Below, in pieces: positions 12,901-23,460 of a stretch of 64,000 bases of DNA. Location: positions 32,141,068-32,205,067 of the forward strand of contig CM055319.2 of NCBI GenBank assembly GCA_029255685.2, written 5' to 3'. The position numbers were made by a program, and so were the translations under genes. The first letter of the stretch is position 1, and every line of letters begins with the position of its first letter. The notes below the pieces were generated by a model, which was not told the origin of the DNA, ran no database searches, and worked only from the letters and a program-made list of their open reading frames with translations. This DNA comes from Silene conica. Lineage: Eukaryota; Streptophyta; Magnoliopsida; Caryophyllales; Caryophyllaceae.

Positions 12901-15112
12901 GGAGGTCAAATTGTAGGTCTGATCGTTTGGTTCAAACAGGTTTCCCTGTCCGTTAAAGCAGAAAAGATTCTCGAAGAAAATATACAACATCACATTAAAG
13001 GAGATGTTATGTACTTTTGGACTTCTTTGGACCTGGATGGTGCACTAGCTGGCAGAGATAGCTTGATTTCTTTTTGGTCGATTTGTGATGCCTTGAACCG
13101 GGGGAACTGTAGGTACAGATTATTGTTTTCAGTTTTTTTTTACACTGATTATATGCAATAATATTCATGTCCATAAAATGGTTGTTTGTTATTACTATTT
13201 CTAGTCAATTAACCACCAGAGAAGATGGAAGTCTATGCTTCTTCTAGCTGTAAAGTTGAAAGTGAACTGGCTGATTGTGTTACAATTTTATTTTGCCTTC
13301 AAAATATTTGACCTTTTATTGGATGGTACCTTTATGTGGGAATCAGAATGGTGATTAGTCATTTTAGCCTTCAAGAGAGCACACAAAAACATGGAATTTA
13401 GATAAATAAACACAAAGCAGGAGACTTTGTTTTTGTCAGTTTCAGCAGAAAAGTTGACTGCACTAGTAAACAGAGTTATGTGACCTTTTCTTTTGTAAAT
13501 GTGTACAAGTCTAGCAACCAACTTGTCAAAAATCTTTTTGTAATTTTTTTCGTTCCCAATTTCTGAAGATAGCTTTCTTGATTAAAGAGTGCATTTTTTC
13601 GTAGAAAGCAAAATGGCTCACTAAAGTAGCTGCGCATATTTCTATTGTGAAGTAGCAGTCCTTCGGTGCGACGCAATTTTTAACTTTGGAACCAACCTCT
13701 TTCAGTTACTAACATAGGGGTAAGGTTGCGTTCATCCGAACCTGCAATTTGCGGGTGCCACAACGGGGTAATATTGCTGTTGTGGTTCACTATATATGTA
13801 GAATTTAGTCTCCCTTTGTTCTAAAAGAGCTTTGAAATTTTGTTTTAAGTGTCATCAACAATCATTATAGAATTAATTAGTTTTGTAGAATATTTTGGTC
13901 TTCCTTAGTAGGCTCCAGATTATATGATTGACTTGGACTTTTATTATAATATCTGAGATGTGCTATACGCCGTCGACATTACTAACATTGAGGAAGGGAG
14001 GCTTAATGCATTCAATACTGCCTCAAAATTATGAAAATTTCAGTCTTGGTGATCTACAAATCCTTTACAAATTTGTAGCGTAGGCTTGGAAAGCTTGTCT
14101 TACATGTAGAGTATGCCACATGCTCCGTGAAAGTCCTTTTTTCATCCTCATGTTTCTTCTCATGCTTGCGGATTATCTACAAGACTTCTTTTCCATAGAA
14201 AGCTTAAGAACTTAAGAATATGTTTTAATATTGTCGGGTACATGCTCAGTTTTAATGTATGAACATGTATCCAGAACCATTAGTTTTTTAGCTGACCTTT
14301 TTTCATGAATGTTCCTCAGAGTTGCGTTTCAGAAAGCTTTCCGTAATATGTATGGCTTGCCCTTAAACGCCGAAGCGCTCCCTCCAATGCCTGAGGACTC
14401 AGACCATTGGTCCACATTGCATAGCTGGGTCATGCCAACTTCTTCTTTTCTGGAATTCATAATGTTTTCAAGGTAACTATTCAGGAAACAATTTATCCCT
14501 TTCTTCCCATGATCCTTCTATCTTAGGGTGTAACTTACATATAAAATTGTTATGCCCTTTAGGATGTTTGTTGATTCTCTGGATGCTATGCATAGTGACA
14601 CCAGTACACTAACTGAGTGCCCTCTGGGGTTATCAGAACCTGAGGTAACTTCATCTCCTTAATTTCATTCATGTTTTACAAGATTTTATGTAACACTATT
14701 GATTGATTGCCCGTAATTTCAGAAAAAGAATTGTTACTGTCGGATCTTGGAACTACTAGTCAATGTATGGGCGTATCATAGTGCCCGAAAGATGGTATAT
14801 ATAAATCCACAAACTGGACTGCTCAAAGAACAGCACCCGGTGGATCAAAGAAAGGGGCGTATGTGGGTCAAATATTTCAATTTCACACTATTGAAGAGCA
14901 TGGACGAAGACCTTGCTGAGGCAGCAGATGATGGTGACTTGCAAAGTAGAACGTGGTTGTGGCCACTGACAGGGGAAGTGCATTGGCAAGGTATATATGA
15001 GAGAGAGAGGGAACAACGATACCGGATAAAGATGGATAAGAAACGCAAAATAAAAGAGAAGCTATTTGAGAGGATGAAGTATGGATATAAGCAGAAATCT
15101 CTTGGAGGGTAG
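1649..15112 (+). CDS. Glycosyltransferase-like protein, AT5G04480-type (5' end outside window)
   Basis: Thirteen exons join in frame: 1649-1735, 4168-4271, 4430-4480, 4929-5100, 5212-5532, 6897-7100, 7177-7677, 7995-8204, 12037-12225, 12940-13112, 14320-14472, 14563-14644, 14723-15112. They give about 878 residues ending KQKSLGG and stop. The product closely resembles, from memory, the Arabidopsis family-1/GT4-like protein AT5G04480 (roughly 1050 residues), so some 170 N-terminal residues, including the expected membrane anchor, should lie to the left. The GT-B C-terminal domain is visible in exons 5-7 (VLVLVLGNS, ADIVLHGSSHEEQAFPP, IRAMSFGIPIIVPD). The second Glu of the usual E-x7-E motif is Ile here, and it is also not Glu in the Arabidopsis relatives as I recall them. 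Conserved C-terminal blocks include RPWIGFQSWRA, LPPMPED and ELLVNVWAYHS. All introns are GT-AG except a probable GC-AG intron at 7678-7994. No coding break was seen. The donor sugar and substrate are unknown; a Golgi or secretory location is inference. Confidence 0.9.
2541..2935 (+). repeat. Possible LTR-like (copia/TRIM-type) fragment
   Basis: The segment has LTR-like layout: a TGTAAGACC start, a TATATAAACC promoter-like box near 2680, then a transcribed-leader-like stretch with CTGTGTGCTTGAGAAG. A similar layout occurs in reverse at 15660-16105. No target-site duplication or partner LTR was found, so the boundaries are soft and the call is tentative. Confidence 0.3.
3453..3641. mobile_element. 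MITE with long terminal inverted repeats (189 bp)
   Basis: The left end AAACGGTTTTTC..GTGTGCCC is mirrored by ..GGGCACACGTTAGGAAAACCGTTT on the right. The inverted repeats extend roughly 70 bp per side with mismatches and include the self-complementary GTGTGCCCTAAAGGCACAC. Flanking TAG on both sides may be a 3-bp duplication (PIF/Harbinger-like size), but this is weak. No coding capacity. It lies in an intron. Confidence 0.7.
3893..3920. repeat. (TG)14 microsatellite
   Basis: An uninterrupted TG dinucleotide run of 28 bases in the large intron, likely length-polymorphic. Confidence 0.95.
4506..4709. mobile_element. Stowaway-like MITE (204 bp)
   Basis: Begins CTCCCTCTGTCCCGG and ends CCGGGACGGAGGTAG, matching the classic Stowaway (Tc1/mariner) termini CTCCCTCCGTCCC. 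The left flank is TA; the right flank is CA, so the expected TA duplication has one change. It is short, non-coding and lies in the intron between exons 3 and 4. The short open frames overlapping it are not genes. Confidence 0.85.
5533..6896 (+). other. Intron between exons 5 and 6
   Basis: GT donor at 5533 directly after ..GATTTGGAG and AG acceptor at 6895-6896. It contains the Tourist-like MITE at 6023-6276. A region around 5625-5885 has weakly complementary ends (CTTGTTTGGATGA versus the complement of TATCAAACCAAACC) that could be another old Tourist-type element. Otherwise nothing recognised. Confidence 0.75.
6023..6276. mobile_element. Tourist-like (PIF/Harbinger) MITE, 254 bp
   Basis: The element begins GGCCTTGTTCTTTTG and ends AAAAGAAGAGGGCC, which are imperfect inverted repeats. 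It is flanked on both sides by TAA (6020-6022 and 6277-6279), the PIF/Harbinger target duplication. The interior is built from degenerate direct and inverted copies of a CCTATAAGTTCA-like unit. Non-coding. Confidence 0.75.
8481..8668. mobile_element. hAT-like MITE, 188 bp, 8-bp target duplication
   Basis: The ends CTATGTTACTCAGACTC and GAGTCGGAGTAACATAG are inverted repeats, with further internal complementarity (CGACACGGGTACGTG against CGGACACGGGTACGC copies). It is flanked by a perfect 8-bp direct duplication, CACCACAG, at 8473-8480 and 8669-8676, the size made by hAT transposases. Non-coding, inside the host gene intron. Confidence 0.88.
8856..10109 (-). mobile_element. Solo LTR of Athila-like Ty3/gypsy element
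   Basis: A 1254-bp segment begins TGATAGGC and ends CACGCATCA on the plus strand, flanked by the perfect 5-bp duplication AGTCC (8851-8855 and 10110-10114). Read on the minus strand it starts TGATGCGTGCC, like the LTR at 25286 (TGATGCGTGTC), and its far end shares GGTTATCTTTGG-type sequence with the end of that LTR. It also carries the TCGACC hairpin motif near 9831-9860. No internal region remains: the normal product of recombination between two LTRs. It sits in the 3.8-kb intron between exons 8 and 9. Confidence 0.88.
10115..12036 (+). other. Rest of the 3.8-kb intron
   Basis: AT-rich intron sequence. At 10370-10394 there is a near-perfect palindrome around GACCCGTGAAATTCACGGG. At about 11457-11965 GACCCG/GACCTG-rich blocks at both ends enclose an AT-rich core, and the outer ends (CCTGTCAAAATC, and GTTTGATAGG on the right) are weakly complementary, so it could be an old hAT-type MITE, but no duplication was found. 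The rest shows nothing recognised. The acceptor AG is at 12035-12036. Confidence 0.5.
12361..12763. mobile_element. hAT-like MITE, 403 bp, 8-bp target duplication
   Basis: Starts CATGGTTTAAGAT and ends ATTTAAACCATG, short terminal inverted repeats. It is flanked by a perfect 8-bp duplication ATCCTATT (12353-12360 and 12764-12771). The GC-rich left interior (ATTTCGGTAACGGTGTCGCGG) and the TATCGGGATATCTCGTATCTC-type right interior are non-coding. It lies in the intron between exons 9 and 10. Confidence 0.85.
13113..14319 (+). other. Intron between exons 10 and 11
   Basis: A 1.2-kb intron with GT donor at 13113 and acceptor CAG at 14317-14319. I see no coding potential and no clear mobile element in it. 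Confidence 0.7.
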
Positions 15113-15560
15113 TGAGTTTCACAGCATTCCGTAATATGGAGTAACGGCTTCTCAGCTCTTATAGACGTAGTAGCAGTTATTTCGGGTGGATTGAGAATTC
15201 AATCCGGTCGCTGAAATATTCTTTGCCAACACTCCTTACCCAATTACTGTGCATATGTTCTTCGTATAAGAGGTGAAGGACCTTCAACGGGATTGAATGA
15301 TATAGGAGCTTATTCTTAGGTCAGGTGTCTGAGTTTATAGCAGTAAGTGAAGAATGAATATGAAGGCCGAGGCGGCAATTCACTAGATTCCTTTTTTGGG
15401 CTAATGAAGTTTATGCACAACAAATGTGTATTTCCATGCTGTAATTGTAAATCACTTTTAATGCAGTGTATGCGATTTTGATCATCAGAGTGCCGCTTCC
15501 TTCCATTCCATTCCATTCCTATTAGGCTATTACAGTTATACTGTAATCAACTCTGATATT
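15113..15560 (+). other. Probable 3' untranslated region of the glycosyltransferase-like gene
   Basis: Follows the stop codon directly. Near 15540-15565 the AT-rich ..GTAATCAACTCTGATATTAATAG.. stretch could hold the polyadenylation signal. The end is not defined by sequence alone. Confidence 0.5.
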
Positions 15561-15659
15561 AATAGAAATTCTGACTAAAATTTGGTAAATTTTAGATTGA
15601 TCTGCAAATTTGTTCTGGATGAACGACTCTGACAGTGCCTGTACTTAGTGTTTTGTGAT

Positions 15660-16105
15660 TATAGTTGATAGAGCACTAAAACAATGGATCTACGGTTGTG
15701 TTATTAACTCCAGCACACAACAAAGATTGAATAAGCACCCTCCCAGCATTAAGCTAAGCTAAGCAAAGCAAAGGAGAAGTCAAGCACACAACCAAAAGTT
15801 TTTGTTTTCAGAATATAAGGTTTAATCTCTATTATTCATGTGATGCTCCTTTGCTTATATAGGCCAAGGATGTTGAAGATTACAACCTACATTATTCGAT
15901 GAGTCAGATTGAACCTCAGCTACTATACAAAATACCTGACACATTCTTACAATTGAATTTTAGGGCAAAAGACAATAAACCAAAAAAGTAATAAAGTAGA
16001 TTTGAGTCCTTTGTTGGCTTATTTTGAGCCTTTGTCTGCTCTAGTCCAAACAAAAGGCCTTGTACTTGCTCCTGCTTGGATCAAGAGAATTTGTTGTAAT
16101 TGAAA
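15660..16105 (-). repeat. Possible LTR-like (copia/TRIM-type) fragment, reverse orientation
   Basis: Read on the minus strand it has a promoter-like CCTATATAAGCAAAGG box, then a leader with GGTTGTGTGCTTGACTTC, a layout like the block at 2541-2935. Ends with TGAT/ATCA symmetry can be drawn, but no target duplication was found, so this could be a decayed LTR or ordinary flanking DNA. Confidence 0.3.
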
Positions 16106-16163
16106 TGTCGAAATTAAATGGAAATAAGATATTAATGCATTAGTCAAATGTAAAGGGTGTTGA

Positions 16164-16869
16164 TTTACGCAGTACACATTTTACTTATTACAGTATACAT
16201 TTGACCATACTACCCTCTCATAATTTACCCTCTCAATTACACATCTCTCTAATTTACTTGGTAATTGTACTGCATTGATAAAAAAACAAATATAGTATAC
16301 TGTTGACCATCTCTTCCCACCACCGCCATCGTGGGTTACCGTCCCACGACGGTCATCGTTCTTCCTTCATCGTGGATTACCGTCCCACGACACCTTGTTC
16401 TCCCCTCCCCCAGCGACAACTCCTTCCCCCTACCCATCAAACCTTCCCCACCCTTTTCTCTGACCCATGGCATACCCTTTTTCGTCGGAACACCATGCTT
16501 GCCCCCTCTCTCACCGTCCTCCGCCTACGCCACCCTACCTTTGTCGTTCTTCACCCACGCCGCCATCTCGCCACCATCCAACAACCAAGGTCACAAAATA
16601 ATAGTTTATAGATAACCAAAACCCTAAAATAAATAATAAAATCTAAAAACCATGAAAGAAAGGCCTTAATTTGGTTCGTAACTATAGAATTTACAAATTA
16701 AATCAATGTTTTATAGTTAAATTAAGTCTAATTGAAAATTGACAAATCGAAAAAATGTTGTGAAGTCATGATTGAGAGAATTGTGTTTCAAATGTCTTTT
16801 ACTTAGGGGTATCAAATGGAAATAAAATGACAAAATATACTGAGTTGAGTAAAATACGTACTGCGTAAA
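16164..16869. mobile_element. Non-autonomous inverted-repeat element, 706 bp, GC-rich core
   Basis: Left end TTTACGCAGTACACATTTTAC is mirrored on the right by GTAAAATACGTACTGCGTAAA, with CAGTATA copies further in, so the terminal inverted repeats reach about 40 bp. The ends are AT-rich, but 16300-16600 is a cytosine-rich block unlike its surroundings, containing two copies of a CGTGGnTTACCGTCCCACG hairpin. No target duplication was settled. The open frames in the core look low-complexity and are not called as genes. Superfamily uncertain. Confidence 0.65.
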
Positions 16870-16907
16870 TAAATTACGAATGTAAAATGAGTAAATTATT
16901 TAATTAA

Positions 16908-17092
16908 TGTTATGAAATATTATAGTATAATATTATATGGATGTCCATATCTTATAATATCTCAGAGTGTTTTATCTTATAGAAACTCTACCTCATTGTA
17001 TATGTATATATACCCCTCATAATGGAATTAGAACATACTTTTGTCTCTCTCACTTTCTCTTTATAATTATCTCTTGTCTTTATTTCACAACA
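16908..17092 (+). repeat. 5' LTR of copia element
   Basis: TG..CA-bounded, 185 bp, matching 21447-21631 at all but about seven positions. The primer-binding site CGTTATCAGCACGAG begins at 17093. Confidence 0.9.
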
Positions 17093-20000
17093 CGTTATCA
17101 GCACGAGTGTCTACGCTAATTTTTAAACTTATTGAAAAGAGGTATTCTCCAATACAAACATCGTAAAAATAAGGAAGATATGTTTATATTATGACTTTCA
17201 CCTGAGTTTTAAGGGATGTAAATTTAACACCGTCTCATAAGGGAGATATGTTTATATTAGTGACATCAATACAATATGACTTTGACCTGAAATTCAAAGT
17301 TTTAAAGGGTATAAAACTTAACACCGTCACATCAATACAATATATTCATATTGTATTTTGGACTTGAAGTTTCATTGGGAAACACCTCATACTATCTTGG
17401 GCCTGAATTTCCAAAAGATTTATTTTATAAAGATGAGGAGATATGATATTCATATTTTTTTGGACTTGAACTTTCATAGGGAAACTTAAAAAACATATCA
17501 TATTATTTTGGACCTTAAGTTCCAAAGGATGGAAGTTCAAAGTTTTAAAGGGGTGTGAATTCAACACTATCTCATGAATACAATAAGTTCACATTGTATA
17601 AGGCAAGTGGCTAGAAGTCCACATGTAAAAGCTAGTCAGCTGTGATTCTGATACGCATTTGAGTTTTAAATGACTAGAACGATTTTATTCAAGGGAAATT
17701 ATTTATAAATTGATTTTTGTTCACCTGAAATTGAACAATATAATGATATTTAAAATTAGATCCATTCCTGGAAGTGAATGTGACATCTTATAAAAGACTC
17801 TGCCGGTGACAAAGATCGAGAACATGACATTATGAAAGCTTAATGATGTGGCCTTATTGAGGCTAATAATGGGGGCTCAAGTAAAGAAATTTTAATTGAG
17901 CTTAATGATGTGGCTTTATTGAGCCTAAGAAGCTTTTTTGAACCAAAATTCATTTCATTTAAAGTAATGAAAGTCGGGTGAGACTCATATATGCTCGAAA
18001 TTTGATACGATAAAGGATAAATTATTATGGGTTGAAATTTTGACATTCACACTATGGCCTGAAGTTCACAGTGTTTGCAAATAATGAAATTATGGCTCGA
18101 AGTATGACCGGAAGTTCATAATGTTTACAAATATTAAAACTGTAGCCTGAAGTTCACAGTGTTTGCAATTTATTTTTGTATACGATGATACATTTTACGT
18201 ATTAAAACAAAAATAAAGTCGGGATTTATTCATGAATGTCAAAAACTCATAAATTATGGCATATGGGATTTTGCAATGATGCAATATACTTTTCATTTCA
18301 CTCATATAATGTAGTCTTGAAGACACAATATCGTGAAAAAAAAATGTTTTGAGTGAAATCATTATTTTATTGAGAGTAAATTATGTCAACGATAGTCCTT
18401 ATATATAAGGACGTTGTGTGTTTATTTTGAAACACTTATATTCCTATCAAAAGTGGATATTTACTATACTCTTGAAAGAAAGAGGACGTGGTGTGTTTAT
18501 CTTGAAACACTTATATTCCTATCACAAGTGGATATTTACTGTACTCTTGAAAGAAAGGTGTTAATTATGTGACGCTCATAAGGTATTATGAGGTAAATTG
18601 TCGGAAAAATACAACTAATTTTTAAGTTGTTGGAACCTTTGTGCTTAAGAGAATAATTGATTTGTAAGTTAAATTATGATCAATTTACATATATTATTAT
18701 CATGTTATACGACACATTAAAGGATGTGATAAACATGAGTATGTCATCATTGTATATGTTGACGATTATAATTATTGGTCATTTGAGAAAACTCAAAGAG
18801 GAATATATTTCTTATTGATGAGTCTTGCCTACATATATGGGACACTTATTGTGTCATTTGTCACATCAATTATCAGGTTGAATAAAGTATTGCTGACTAC
18901 AAATTTAGCATGAGAAATATAGTCAACTTGGAGTGGCGTTCAATAAGTGAAATTATTGAGATACGGCCGATTCTTATTAAAGTTTGTCATGAATTAATTG
19001 TGGGCAACTTAGAAAGTTGACATGAAATAATTCAGATGTGACATATTAAGGCCATCCGGGTTCTTATTTCACCCGTTTCGATAAACCTGGAGTTTATCCT
19101 AAGGAAAATATAAGTGCTGAAACTCTTTCGTGTAAATTTATTAAAAGCAAGACGTTACATGGAGATTGAGTATATTCGATATTTGAGATCTAACAACTAC
19201 TTGGAGTGTAATAAAGAACGTAAATGTTCATTTATGGATTGTCATTATATAAAGGGGCTTGTAGCTACATAATGATTTTTTCTAAGTAGTTATTATGTGG
19301 TAATCACAGCTTATTATATGAAAACGTTAGTCTCCAAATTGGGCATTGTGATTCAGCACATTTAAATACCAACTGCATTATATGGTTATTATACAAAAAA
19401 AATGCCAATATAAATTCTCATCGGTGATATGAGAAATTAAGGTCTAAAGTGGTTATGGTTTTTACCACCTTAGGGGGAAAATGATAAGGAAAAGCTGGTA
19501 AAAATAAACAAGTATATTATCCCCAACTGGACATGATGTTCAGCGGTTTGTTTCAAATAGGAAATACATCACATAGAGGTTCATGGAATTAAAATGATGG
19601 TATTCATTTAATAATGAAAATGTTTTAATAATACCACTTTGATCATCTTATCAAAAATGTGATATGTTCATACAATGAAATCTATGATTTAATTATAGAC
19701 AGATAGCCCTATATGTGGTATAGCGAGCTATAAATTAGTCATAGAAAGTTGGTGTAACGAAAATTAGATTCTTGCCAGTTTGAACAACAAACACACAAGA
19801 AAGGTAGTGTGAAAGTCATATCGGTTCAAATATTTTAAGTAATAAGAAAATGGCAAGCATGAGCAGTTGGTACTCTTACAGAGTAAAGAAGTTTGGATGT
19901 CCCGGAAGTGACATAGATATCTGAATGATAATAGATGGCCTATATAGAAAAAGAAATGGTACCGTATATATTCAGATATCACTGATTCAGTACTGACAAT

Positions 20001-21446
20001 ATCACGAGATATTGAAATTATATCGATATGGTTAAGGAACCGATATGCAATTGCGCGCGGAGTTTAATGGACTAGATAATGGGGATCTTATAAATAAGTC
20101 CAATTTTATTGTCGACACATAATCAATGATTATGAATGAGCTCATGGACCGGAAGTCCATTTATTGACCGAAGTCAATTTAAGTTATGAATTTTGGAAAA
20201 CAAAAATTGTACAGTTTGCATTATCGAGTCATCATTATGTGCATTTTAAGATTAAGTTCATCATTGCATTTAGTTTTAATATTTACATTATTATTTGTTT
20301 TAGAATGTTGAATAGAATTGGTTACATATCATATGCATGCACGTGATTAATTATATTGTTATTATTTGATAAATATTTAAAAAGGAGAAATATTATTTTA
20401 TGAGATACTTCAACGAGGATAACTCCTTATAGGAGCCTCTTATAAATGATCATCAAATGGTGATGTTTTATTAATTGAGTTTTGGGAACTCAGGATTATA
20501 TATGAACCTCTACGACACGATTGAAAGGTTATCGCGATTATTTCAAAAAACGAAAAAACTTCAAACTCATGTAGAGTTAATTCAAGGAAATTATTATTAT
20601 GTCAAACTGAAGTTTGAGCATATGAGAATAATAATTTAAATGAGCTTCATGCTAAACATTTGAAATTAGTTTATGGTCCAAAAGTACCATAACAATTGGA
20701 AAATATTGTAGTCAAAATCTACAATGGGGATGTCAATCAATACATATATGGTTTAGCAAAGAAAATAGCTCAAATGTATTAGGTGATTTATTCAATAATT
20801 ATCGTATTGATTCTCCTTAATACGAGGAATTAAGTAATGGTGGCTACACTCTTTTTCCCTTCGACTAGGTTTTTGCCCCAACGGGTTTTTCCTAGCAAGG
20901 TTTTTAACGAGGTAGCAATATAAGCGCATTATTACGCTATAATCATGATCGTCATTATTGTTGGAGATGATACTTATTTTCGACATATAATGTCATGTCG
21001 TTTTTGTGGAGAAGAATCATTTTTGTGGAAGTATCAATTGAAATGAAGATCCAAGATTTGTTATGAAATGGTTATATCTAAAGTGCGAGTTATCAAAGAA
21101 ATGTGATATCGAAACTGTCATGGATTTCTATTGACCGGAGATTCAAGTCTATTAACTACAATGGGTATTACTTCAACGATCGAGAAGTTATATCAAAGCA
21201 TGGATCATTTCAAGATTTATCAAGTTATGTCATCATCAGGGGGGAGTAACACGCGCTGTACTCTTTTTCCTTAGCTATGGTTTTGTCCCACTGGGTTTTC
21301 CATAGAAAGGTTTTAACGAGGCAGTTTTGCTATGCGTGTTTGAAGATTAGTGTACTCTTTTCCTTTACTAGTGTTTTTCCCACGAGGTTTTTCTAGGAAG
21401 GTTTTAAACGAGACATCTTCTTCAACGATGGACATCCAAGGGGGAG

Positions 21447-21631
21447 TGTTATGAAATATTATAGTATAATATTATATGGATGTCCATATCTTATAATATC
21501 TCAGAGTGTTTTATCTTATAGAAACTCTACCTCATTATATATGTATATTTACCCCTCACAATGGAATGAGAACATACTTTTGTCTCTCTCACTTACTCTT
21601 TCTAATTCTCTCTTGTCTTTATTTCACAACA
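21447..21631 (+). repeat. 3' LTR of copia element
   Basis: TG..CA-bounded copy of the 16908 LTR, directly preceded by the purine tract CCAAGGGGGAG (21436-21446). Confidence 0.9.
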
Positions 21632-21749
21632 ATTAAATTATATTATATGAATTATGTTATAAGACGGAAAATAAATGAAATGGGAAAGTGGAGCATTCAT
21701 TCATAATCCAATTTCGTCTCAAGGTGAGTTTAATAATCCAATTTGCACC

Positions 21750-22011
21750 ATCTACGTTATTTACTCCCTGAACATCCTAGCATCCTTTTTACTATAGTTT
21801 TATCTCATTCATATTTACTTGTTTTATTTTATATTTTTTTCTAGACTTAGTGACAATCAATATAAACCCCCACTTTTGTTACCCTAAAAACATTGACATC
21901 AAACGATAAACATTCCCCACCTCTCTGTGATTCGACCCTGACTTTCACTATCTATAGTTAAAGTTTAGGAATTATAAATCTTATCTTTGGTGCCCTCAAC
22001 GACGGGCATCA
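21750..22011 (+). repeat. Truncated LTR, Athila-like family
   Basis: Its sequence from the ACATCCTAGCATC block to GACGGGCATCA matches the last part of the full LTR at 25286-27097. Only the 3' end of the LTR is present. A typical Athila-type primer site TGGCGCCGTTGCCGGGGA starts a few bases later, near 22017. Confidence 0.85.
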
Positions 22012-22662
22012 AATTTTGGCGCCGTTGCCGGGGAGGTGACGCCAGTGTTTATTGTTTTTTGTTTTTGTTTTCCCTTTTCTTTTGCTGTCATGACCATTGC
22101 CCCTTTCCCACAACTCGAGCATGAACTATTGCATATCTATTGTAGTAGATTAACCTCTTTCCTTTCTCAGTCTGACTATCCTGTTAGTATTGGGGAGGTT
22201 TGTCGTATCTTTTATGATGAAGTTACTGGTAAGACCCTAATCGAGATTGAGAGAAATTGTGGATGAGATTTTTTAGACTTACCCTATGAGAAGCAATGGG
22301 AACTTCTCAAACACCTAATCCAAGCCAGCGAAGATACGGAGAGGTATGGGGGCGTTAATTTTAGTAACCCGGATTCTTCTGTCGAGAGTGATCATATCAC
22401 TCCCGTTGCTGAAGATTCACTCATTCTTGATAAGGATGAGTATGATAGGTTACTTGACTCTCTTTCCCTCCCAGTTGATGATGCTGACTTGGATACAACA
22501 GATGAGTTAGGAATTCACCCCTTGACTGACCAACCTATTTTTATAGGTATTAGTAATGAACATGTCCCAGACACGTTTGAACCCTCGGTTGATGAACCTT
22601 GCTTTTTGTAGGATTCATTTATTGACAGTTCTAATGTCTTTAATAATATTAATGAATGTTCT

Positions 22663-23100
22663 ATGCAAGGATCCTTTACAAAGGATCCTTCGGAGGCTTT
22701 GATGTGTTTTGAGACATGCGCATGTGAATCTCTCGCACAGGAGGCTGATATGGATGCTCCAGAAATTGCGACACTAGTGACAGAGTCTATAGGCGGTAGA
22801 AAGAGAGATGTTCTCGATCGAGTAGTACCACTTACTCGATCAAATGATATAGAGAACGAGGTCACTCAAGCAAGTGATCATTTGGCTGAAGAGAAGAGCC
22901 CAAGGAAGAAGAAACCGAGGAAAGTGTCGACCCACGACTTGGGAGTCGACAACCCCGGGAGATGGATGGCTAGAACTATGGATGATGACCCACCTATCTA
23001 CACGGTGAAGAGAAAATCATCTACCCAAATCACCATAGCTGAAGGGGTAGCCTGCAGTCAGAGCCCTTGGTCAAAGAAATCCTGCATCCTTCGCGGATAA
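22663..23100 (+). CDS. Unrecognised protein-coding stretch in Athila-like element
   Basis: A 145-residue open stretch with no family I recognise. It has an acidic first half, a basic cluster EEKSPRKKKPRK that could be a nuclear-localisation or nucleic-acid-binding tract, and the segment KRDVLDRVVPLTRSNDIENE. A diverged copy occurs at 27297-27600 after the second LTR. Gag of a non-autonomous family is the simplest guess, but no zinc knuckle is visible. Treated as part of a broken element. Confidence 0.4.
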   Translation: MQGSFTKDPSEALMCFETCACESLAQEADMDAPEIATLVTESIGGRKRDVLDRVVPLTRSNDIENEVTQASDHLAEEKSPRKKKPRKVSTHDLGVDNPGRWMARTMDDDPPIYTVKRKSSTQITIAEGVACSQSPWSKKSCILRG

Positions 23101-23352
23101 CTTCTTCTTTTTGCTCGTTTATGTTTTTCTTAAAGAAATTTTCAGCTTTGTTAAGACACTTTAGTTGTTGTTTTGTTTTAAGTTTTTTTTAGGACAATTT
23201 TACTTTTGTTGCGTAGTTGGGACAATTAGACTGGATTCTGGTTTTTCGCACATGTTTTGGGCGCATGTATAATGATTTTCAGGTTTGGGGAAGATTTACT
23301 TGGTTAATACAAGTTAATCTCGTGAAGAAGAAGGCTACTGTACAGGAATCTA

Positions 23353-23460
23353 GGTCGACCGACCACCAACACCAGTCGGTCGACCAGACCCCTGTATTCC
23401 AGAAGTACTGTTTGATTGGCAATTGGTCGGTCGACCAGAGAGAGGTGTCTACCGACCAGT
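23353..23460. repeat. GGTCGACCGACC hairpins, two copies
   Basis: At 23353-23385 GGTCGACCGACC and GTCGGTCGACC, complementary to each other, flank a 10-base loop. At 23425-23458 GGTCGGTCGACC is followed by a partly matching ACCGACC after about 14 bases. Confidence 0.8.

Larger units (their letters stand above)
16908..21631 (+). mobile_element. Ty1/copia-like element with both LTRs, decayed
   Basis: Two 185-bp LTRs (16908-17092 and 21447-21631) begin TGTTATGAAA and end CACAACA. Perfect 5-bp duplications ATTAA flank the element (16903-16907, 21632-21636). A primer site CGTTATCAGCACGAG follows the left LTR and a purine tract CCAAGGGGGAG precedes the right LTR. Near 18740 the translation EYVIIVYVDDYNYWSF resembles a copia integrase core. 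The 4.7-kb length fits copia. The LTRs differ at about 7 of 185 positions by eye, suggesting an insertion of the order of 1-2 million years at usual plant rates. Coding capacity is heavily decayed, with many breaks. Confidence 0.88.

Noticed and set aside
16303-16615. Open frames of 94-102 residues in the GC-rich core
   Set aside because: Low-complexity Pro/His/Ser composition in overlapping frames with no splice context or family match; kept only as a possible captured fragment.
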